A model generated the notes under the pieces. The model was not told the origin of the DNA. It was given only the letters and a program-made list of their open reading frames with translations, and made no database searches. Made by a program: the position numbers and the translations under genes. Shown piece by piece: positions 28,305 to 33,697 of a DNA stretch of 33,697 nucleotides (position 1 is its first letter; every line of letters begins with the position of its first letter). The stretch lies in contig JAABPY010000173.1 of assembly GCA_011391735.1 (NCBI GenBank), positions 1-33,697 of the forward strand, read 5' to 3'. The DNA comes from Sulfuricurvum sp. (GTDB lineage: Bacteria; Campylobacterota; Campylobacteria; Campylobacterales; Sulfurimonadaceae).

Positions 28305-29497
28305 TAAAACATCTTCGGTTTAAACGAATCCTTATCTACATAATAAACATCGGGGAAGTCATTTCCTCGACGTTTAAGGGACTTTGTTAACAACTCTTTG
28401 TCAAAAATTTTATCCAATTTACTACGAATTGCCACAAAAGTATTATGCTCCTTCCCACTAAACCCTTCCGTTTTTTTCGTCATTACACTAATGGGATCAA
28501 TAGGGGTTGCCCCCACGTACATCCCAAAATGCAAATGAGGACCCGAAGAGAGCCCTGTGGAACCCACATACCCGATAAGATCACTTTGTTTGACACTGCT
28601 CCCCACGTGAAGCCCTGATTTAAACCCTTTGAGATGAGCATACAAACTTGTGTGTCCGCTGGCGTGATGAATCTTGATCGTATTGCCGTATCCTCTCGAT
28701 GTCCCAACAAAGCTCACTTTCCCCTCCCCAGTAGACAATACAGGAGTACCCGAACGAGCACCGTAATCAACCCCTACGTGGGCACGATAACGATGCAAGA
28801 CAGGGTGGTAACGTCGCTTCGTAAAAAATGAGGTGATACGGGCATTACGAATAGGGGTCATAAAAAGGAGTTTCTCGAACTGCGCCCCTTTCTCATCGTA
28901 AAAGTTCCCATCTTTATGGCGATACAAAGCATACCGCTTCCCTGCGATTTGAATCACTGCCCCCGACACTTCAGGCATGGAGAACGGTTTGCCCAGACGA
29001 TATTTCTGATCGTAGATCATCACGAGAGGATCCCCATTTTTTAAATCTTTTTTAAAGTTTACCCTCCCTTTGAACATCTTGACAAAAGTAGCAGCGAGAT
29101 TTTTGGATCCTGTAGAGCGGAGAATATCATCGTAGGGGGCACTAGTGATTTGGGTATAAAGGATCTCTTTATGGATTTCACTCACAATAGGGATAACTTG
29201 CATTTCGTATCGTTTTTTTGTGGTATAATAAATTTGTATCTGAAGTTCATCATTGACAGGGATAAGAATTTGTTCAATTGTCTTTTTGGAACTCACTAGC
29301 ATTTGGCATTTGGCATTATAGGGGATGTCCTCGGTCATTTTTTGATCATCATCATCCATATTATAATAGAGAGAAAGGGGAAGTTTCGAACGCTCTAAAA
29401 AGGTAAGAAAACTCTCTCCATCTTTCCATTTAAAGGGTTGAACATGTGATGCGAATAAAAAAATAGGCAACAACAGTAACCAAACTAATCGACCCAT
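28304..29497 (-). CDS. M23 family metallopeptidase (LytM; Csd3/Pgp3-like)
   Basis: HVGVDYGARSGTPVLSTGEGKV, GNTIKIHHASGHTSLYAHL, GYVGSTGLSSGPHLHFGMYV. Start MGRLVWLLLLPIFLFA (signal peptide) with AAGGATAGGA RBS. Confidence 0.9.
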   Translation of the reverse strand: MGRLVWLLLLPIFLFASHVQPFKWKDGESFLTFLERSKLPLSLYYNMDDDDQKMTEDIPYNAKCQMLVSSKKTIEQILIPVNDELQIQIYYTTKKRYEMQVIPIVSEIHKEILYTQITSAPYDDILRSTGSKNLAATFVKMFKGRVNFKKDLKNGDPLVMIYDQKYRLGKPFSMPEVSGAVIQIAGKRYALYRHKDGNFYDEKGAQFEKLLFMTPIRNARITSFFTKRRYHPVLHRYRAHVGVDYGARSGTPVLSTGEGKVSFVGTSRGYGNTIKIHHASGHTSLYAHLKGFKSGLHVGSSVKQSDLIGYVGSTGLSSGPHLHFGMYVGATPIDPISVMTKKTEGFSGKEHNTFVAIRSKLDKIFDKELLTKSLKRRGNDFPDVYYVDKDSFKPKMF

Positions 29498-29576
29498 TCC
29501 TATCCTTAAGTGCCTATTTTTTGTAAAAAGAGTCTTAAATAATATCAAAAAAACTGTTTACAAAGTCTCTCTTTGC

Positions 29577-29582
29577 TATAAT
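29577..29582 (+). promoter_or_regulatory. Candidate extended -10 element (TTTGCTATAAT) for the pgbA-like gene
   Basis: Same 11-mer as the metK and helicase candidates, 30 bp upstream of the ATG. Confidence 0.5.
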
Positions 29583-29611
29583 TGACCTTATTTCGTTTGA
29601 CAAAGGTTACC

Positions 29612-30412
29612 ATGATGCGCATTTGGTTTTTTTCTCTCCTCTGTATAGCGGTGCTTGAGGCATCCCCTATCTCTTCTCCCCTGCTTGAAGTACAAGAACA
29701 CGGTGGGACAATCGATGCTTCCCAAGCAAAAGAGGGGATGAGTGGCTTTGTGGTTCGCCATTTTGATACCACCCACAGCTCCATTATTGCCAATGCCCGT
29801 GTTAAACACGTCAACCCCACAACGCATCAAGCAACGCTCTCTTTTTCACCCTACGATGGGTTGAAACAAAATACCCTCCCAAGTGGAAAATGGACTCCAA
29901 CCGTATCTGATGAAGTGGTGCTTGCCTACGATTACCACCGTGGATTGCTTATCGCCCCCAGTGATGACACCTATACCAAAGTGACCAAAACTCTCCCCAA
30001 TGTCGAATGGGTTCACCCTGATCTCTATGCCACCTATCTCTCCTACGAGGGGCACCCGACTCCATTAGTAAAAGATTTTCACAACTTTTGTACTGCCAAC
30101 TCGATTGGACTCCTTACAATTCAAAGTAGTGATACCCTCTTTACCCTTGATTGCAAAAATTTTGCCCTCCTTGAAATAGCCCCGTCCCAAACCGACAGTC
30201 ATCTTTCTATGACCCCATTTTTTACCCGCGTTGCAGCCATTCGCGCTGGATGGTGGGGAGAGGGGAGTTCGAAACTACAAAGCTATGAACCCTATTATCT
30301 GGAACAAATTGCCTTAAACAACCCAAAAAACAGAGAGTTATATGCACTTATCAAAGCTAAATTTGGTGAACAAAGTGCACTATTACGCCATTTTGAAGTA
30401 AAGGAGCATTAA
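29612..30412 (+). CDS. PgbA N-terminal-domain family protein
   Basis: Signal peptide; GTIDASQAKEGMSGFVVRHFD..., ANARVKHVNPTTHQATLSFSPYDGLKQNTLPSG; placed between M23 and glcD as recalled for Helicobacter HP0506-HP0509. Confidence 0.8.
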   Translation: MMRIWFFSLLCIAVLEASPISSPLLEVQEHGGTIDASQAKEGMSGFVVRHFDTTHSSIIANARVKHVNPTTHQATLSFSPYDGLKQNTLPSGKWTPTVSDEVVLAYDYHRGLLIAPSDDTYTKVTKTLPNVEWVHPDLYATYLSYEGHPTPLVKDFHNFCTANSIGLLTIQSSDTLFTLDCKNFALLEIAPSQTDSHLSMTPFFTRVAAIRAGWWGEGSSKLQSYEPYYLEQIALNNPKNRELYALIKAKFGEQSALLRHFEVKEH

Positions 30413-31797
30413 TGCTACCCTCATCCGCCCTTGATTTTTTTACCGCTTTAGTGGGAAAAGAGAACCTCTATAGTGATAAAGCCCACCTCATCGCCTACAG
30501 TTACGATGCCACCCGTGAAAAATTTCAACCCGATGCTGTCCTTTTCCCCCGTCACGAACAAGATGTCAGTGATATTTTAAAATATTGTAATGAACACCGT
30601 ATCGTTATCGTCCCACGTGGAGCAGGAAGTGGCTTTACAGGGGGAGCACTCCCTAGTAGCGGTGGCATTGTTTTGGCGTTTGAAAAACATATGAACAAGA
30701 TTTTAGAGATCGATATGCAAAATATGGTCGCCATCGTCCAACCCGGAGTTATCAATATGGAGCTCCAACGTGCGGTGGAGGAGGTAGGGCTATTTTATCC
30801 TCCCGATCCTGCTAGCCAAGAGTACTCCACTATCGGTGGCAATGTCAACGAAAATGCAGGGGGGATGCGTGCAGCGAAATACGGTATCACCAAAGATTAT
30901 GTGATGGCAATTCGTGCCGTTCTTCCCAATGGCGATATTATCAAAGCGGGTAAGCGCACCATCAAAGACGTAGCAGGGTACAACATAGCAGGTATCCTCA
31001 TCGCTTCTGAGGGAACCCTCGCCGTTACGACAGAAGTGACCTTAAAACTCCTAAGTAAACCTAAAATGACCAAAACGGCAATGGGAATATTTTCAAGCGT
31101 CCATGAAGCGATGGAAGCCGTTTATAAAACAATGAGCAGCGGTGTCACCCCTGTTGCGATGGAATTTCTCGATAATCTTACCATTCGCGCTGTTGAGCAA
31201 GTGTATCACAAAGGATTGCCCATCGAAGCGGGGGCAATTCTCGTTACCGATGTCGATGGTAATCTCGAAGATGATTTGGATTTCCAACTGGGGATTATTG
31301 CAAAGGTATTCAGTGAAAATGGGTGCAATGAGTTCAAAATCGCCCAAAACAAACAAGAGGCAGCCAATTTGTGGTTTGCGAGGCGTAATGCGAGTCAATC
31401 GCTCTCCGTCTATGGTTCGAAGAAAATTAATGAAGATGTCACTGTTCCACGATCGGCATTGCCTCAACTGTTAGAGAAATTTAATGCTATTGCCCTGAAA
31501 TATAATATCAATATCCCCTGCTTCGGTCACACAGGAGATGGTAATGTCCACACCAACGTTATGGTTGATGGCAAGAATCCGCAACAGGTCAAAATCGGGT
31601 ATGAAGCGATCAAAGAGGTGTTCCAAGCCACCATTGATCTAGGGGGGACTCTTAGCGGTGAGCACGGTATCGGACTGGCAAAAGCCCCCTATATGTCGAT
31701 GGCGTTTACCCCTGAAGAGATGGCACTTTTCCAATCGATCAAACGGGCATTTGATCCTAACAATATCCTCAACCCTGCCAAAATGGGACTTTCTTAA
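30412..31797 (+). CDS. glcD: FAD-linked oxidase, glycolate/D-lactate dehydrogenase GlcD-type
   Basis: IVPRGAGSGFTGGALPSSGGIVLAFEKHMNKI, PDPASQEYSTIGGNVNENAGGMRAAKYG, CFGHTGDGNVHTN, SGEHGIGLAK. Confidence 0.92.
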   Translation: MLPSSALDFFTALVGKENLYSDKAHLIAYSYDATREKFQPDAVLFPRHEQDVSDILKYCNEHRIVIVPRGAGSGFTGGALPSSGGIVLAFEKHMNKILEIDMQNMVAIVQPGVINMELQRAVEEVGLFYPPDPASQEYSTIGGNVNENAGGMRAAKYGITKDYVMAIRAVLPNGDIIKAGKRTIKDVAGYNIAGILIASEGTLAVTTEVTLKLLSKPKMTKTAMGIFSSVHEAMEAVYKTMSSGVTPVAMEFLDNLTIRAVEQVYHKGLPIEAGAILVTDVDGNLEDDLDFQLGIIAKVFSENGCNEFKIAQNKQEAANLWFARRNASQSLSVYGSKKINEDVTVPRSALPQLLEKFNAIALKYNINIPCFGHTGDGNVHTNVMVDGKNPQQVKIGYEAIKEVFQATIDLGGTLSGEHGIGLAKAPYMSMAFTPEEMALFQSIKRAFDPNNILNPAKMGLS

Positions 31798-32607
31798 TTG
31801 GAACGTTTACGAAAAGTTTGGTACGAGGGAAAACGGTTTGTCTTGATGATGTTTGATCAAGATATTACCGTTTATGCCTCTAGCCTAAGCTTTTATACGA
31901 TTTTTACCGTCGTTCCATTGCTTATCATATCGCTAAGTCTTATCGCCAATGTCCCTGTTTTTGAATCACAATATACAAAAATCCAACTCTTTATTTTTGA
32001 TAATATTATGCCCGTTCAAACCGCTGCCATCGCCGAGTATTTTGAGTCATTTTCACAAAATTCGGTCAAACTTGGAGTAGTTGGATTTAGTACGATGATT
32101 ATCTCCTCGCTGCTCTTTTTCCAAAACTTCGAATACATCGTCCAAAAAATCTTCACAACCTCTAAGCGGGGTCTTTGGGATTCCATCACCACCTATTGGA
32201 CCCTTATCACCCTCACTCCCATCGTCCTTATCGCCTCTATGAGTCTCAAAGCCTATCTCCAAGCCACTATTACAGGATTTGCCCTCAATGTCCTCTCCCT
32301 CTTCCCTTTTTTACTGCTATGGGGGATTTTCTTTTTGATTTACAAAATAGCCGTCAATGCCAATGTCTCCCCCAAAGCAGCGGCGATTAGCTCATTTGTT
32401 GTTGCCATCGTATGGGGAGTGGCGAAGAACAGTTTCGTCCAATATGTCTTTTATAACAAAACCTACGCCACCATGTACGGCTCCTTCTCTGCCCTTATCT
32501 TTTTCTTCCTGTGGATTTATGTCTCGTGGATTATCGTCATTTATGGGATGAAGTTATGCTATTTGATACACAGCGCCGATGAACGTCGAGAGACCGAGGG
32601 TTCCTAA
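31798..32607 (+). CDS. YihY/BrkB family membrane protein (TTG start)
   Basis: YASSLSFYTIFTVVPLLIISLSL, FVQYVFYNKTYATMYGSFSALIFFFLWIYVSWIIVIYGMKL; start abuts the glcD stop. Confidence 0.88.
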   Translation: MERLRKVWYEGKRFVLMMFDQDITVYASSLSFYTIFTVVPLLIISLSLIANVPVFESQYTKIQLFIFDNIMPVQTAAIAEYFESFSQNSVKLGVVGFSTMIISSLLFFQNFEYIVQKIFTTSKRGLWDSITTYWTLITLTPIVLIASMSLKAYLQATITGFALNVLSLFPFLLLWGIFFLIYKIAVNANVSPKAAAISSFVVAIVWGVAKNSFVQYVFYNKTYATMYGSFSALIFFFLWIYVSWIIVIYGMKLCYLIHSADERRETEGS

Positions 32608-33697
32608 ACTCCAAAACGCCCATTGCCACCGCATCGCTAACAGTGCTAAAACGACGCTGGCAAAACCCATCCACATCGGAATAAAGACGTGGTGCATATC
32701 CCCCATCTCAAACATTTTTAACAAATAAAGGTCAAAAAGATCTCCCCAAGGGGTGAAAGCGTGAAGTGCCAAGACAGTAGGATAATAGATATTAAACGCA
32801 ATATTAAGCCCAAGGGAACCAATATGCCACCATCCGAAAGTTCCGAAAATTGCCAATGAGATAGGAAGCATCACCAAGTAGCACCAAAAATTCAATGCCA
32901 AGAAAATCTGCCACGGTTTCCAGTGTTCATAATAACGGACGAAAACAAAAATAGAGAGCACTCCAAATGCCGAGAACCAAAACGATAACGAGAAAAATAA
33001 GCGTGGGAAAAAAGCAAGAAGAAGCCCTACTGCGATCAACAATGTTTGCACCGAGATGATTTTAACTCCCCGATCATAAAGCCAATACCCCACCGCAATC
33101 ATCCCAAAGGAGCGTACCATCGCAGGATTAAACTCCAAAGTCACCAAGTAGCTAAACAACAGCCCCATCACAATCAAAGAGAGATCACGGTTACCGTGTC
33201 GATAGGGGAAGTAACGATTATGTAGCCACCGATAGGGACGACGAAATAAGAAATAGGCAATAAGACTCAAAATCCCGAAGTGGTATCCACTAATAGAGAG
33301 GGCAGGACTAAGCCCCATCGCCCCTATAAGCTCCTGAAAATCTTGAGACATGGGGGTTGCGACGAACAGCCCACCATAAAGCTCTTTCATCCGCTGGTTC
33401 TCATGCATGGAGGCGATAGCACGATACCACTTCTCTTTGAGGCTCAACTGGGGGTACACCTCATAAATTTCCCCCTTAGCACGAAACCCTTTGAGAAAAT
33501 CCAAAAAAGTGACCTTCTTCACCTGAAGTTCCACCAATAGCTCACGCCCCCGTAAATCCCTGAGATAGGGACTCATCACACAGCGACATAACGAACCGTT
33601 CTCCAATCGCAACTTCATTGAGGTTTTGGGTTTGTCTCGGATAAGCTTCACCTCTTGATCGATTACCTCCGCACGTACGAGGGGATCGTCAAAAGTT
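32554..33697 (-). CDS. comEC: ComEC/Rec2 family competence protein, partial (5' end off window)
   Basis: SPALSISGYHFGILSLIAYFLFRR, EFNPAMVRSFGMIAVGYWLYDRG; minus frame stays open to the window edge (..TFDDPLVRAEVIDQEVKLIRDKP..). Confidence 0.85.
   Translation of the reverse strand, partial: TFDDPLVRAEVIDQEVKLIRDKPKTSMKLRLENGSLCRCVMSPYLRDLRGRELLVELQVKKVTFLDFLKGFRAKGEIYEVYPQLSLKEKWYRAIASMHENQRMKELYGGLFVATPMSQDFQELIGAMGLSPALSISGYHFGILSLIAYFLFRRPYRWLHNRYFPYRHGNRDLSLIVMGLLFSYLVTLEFNPAMVRSFGMIAVGYWLYDRGVKIISVQTLLIAVGLLLAFFPRLFFSLSFWFSAFGVLSIFVFVRYYEHWKPWQIFLALNFWCYLVMLPISLAIFGTFGWWHIGSLGLNIAFNIYYPTVLALHAFTPWGDLFDLYLLKMFEMGDMHHVFIPMWMGFASVVLALLAMRWQWAFWSLGTLGLSTFIGAVYQIA

Noticed and set aside
1-33697. 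Searched for CRISPR arrays, IS/transposase genes, toxin-antitoxin, restriction-modification or other defence genes, tRNA and rRNA
   Set aside because: None seen by eye; the gene content is housekeeping and signalling. A tRNAscan/DefenseFinder run would be needed to exclude small items.

Overview
The window reads as chromosomal core-genome DNA from a free-living Campylobacterota (epsilonproteobacterial) relative, probably Sulfuricurvum/Sulfurimonas-like. That taxonomic call is inferred from gene content and order (mqnC next to an M16 protein, M23/pgbA/glcD synteny); it was not searched. Genes are densely packed: recG(partial), M16, mqnC, nusB, ribH, kdsA and der on the minus strand; PRTase, metK, ferredoxin, ndk, yceD, rpmF, plsX, fabH and HIT on plus; a DEAD-box helicase on minus; a 67-aa small protein on plus; argF and hemB on minus; ribA, hybrid histidine kinase, rsmG, two small conserved-type proteins and a REC-REC-PAS-PAS-HD-GYP protein on plus; alr on minus; agmatine deiminase on plus; PPK2 on minus; TonB receptor on plus; M23 peptidase on minus; PgbA-like, glcD and YihY on plus; comEC(partial) on minus. 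I see no CRISPR array, mobile element, rRNA, tRNA or defence island. The signals most worth follow-up are non-coding or cryptic: a 21-position hairpin in the deaD upstream region, a multi-hairpin rpmF leader with competing stems, a strong hairpin between metK and ferredoxin, hairpins at convergent gene ends that hold a stop codon in the loop, an 11-bp-phased direct repeat upstream of an OprC-like (CxxxM / HxM) copper-type TonB receptor, and an unannotated 32-aa membrane-peptide ORF. None of these is proven; each has a stated test.
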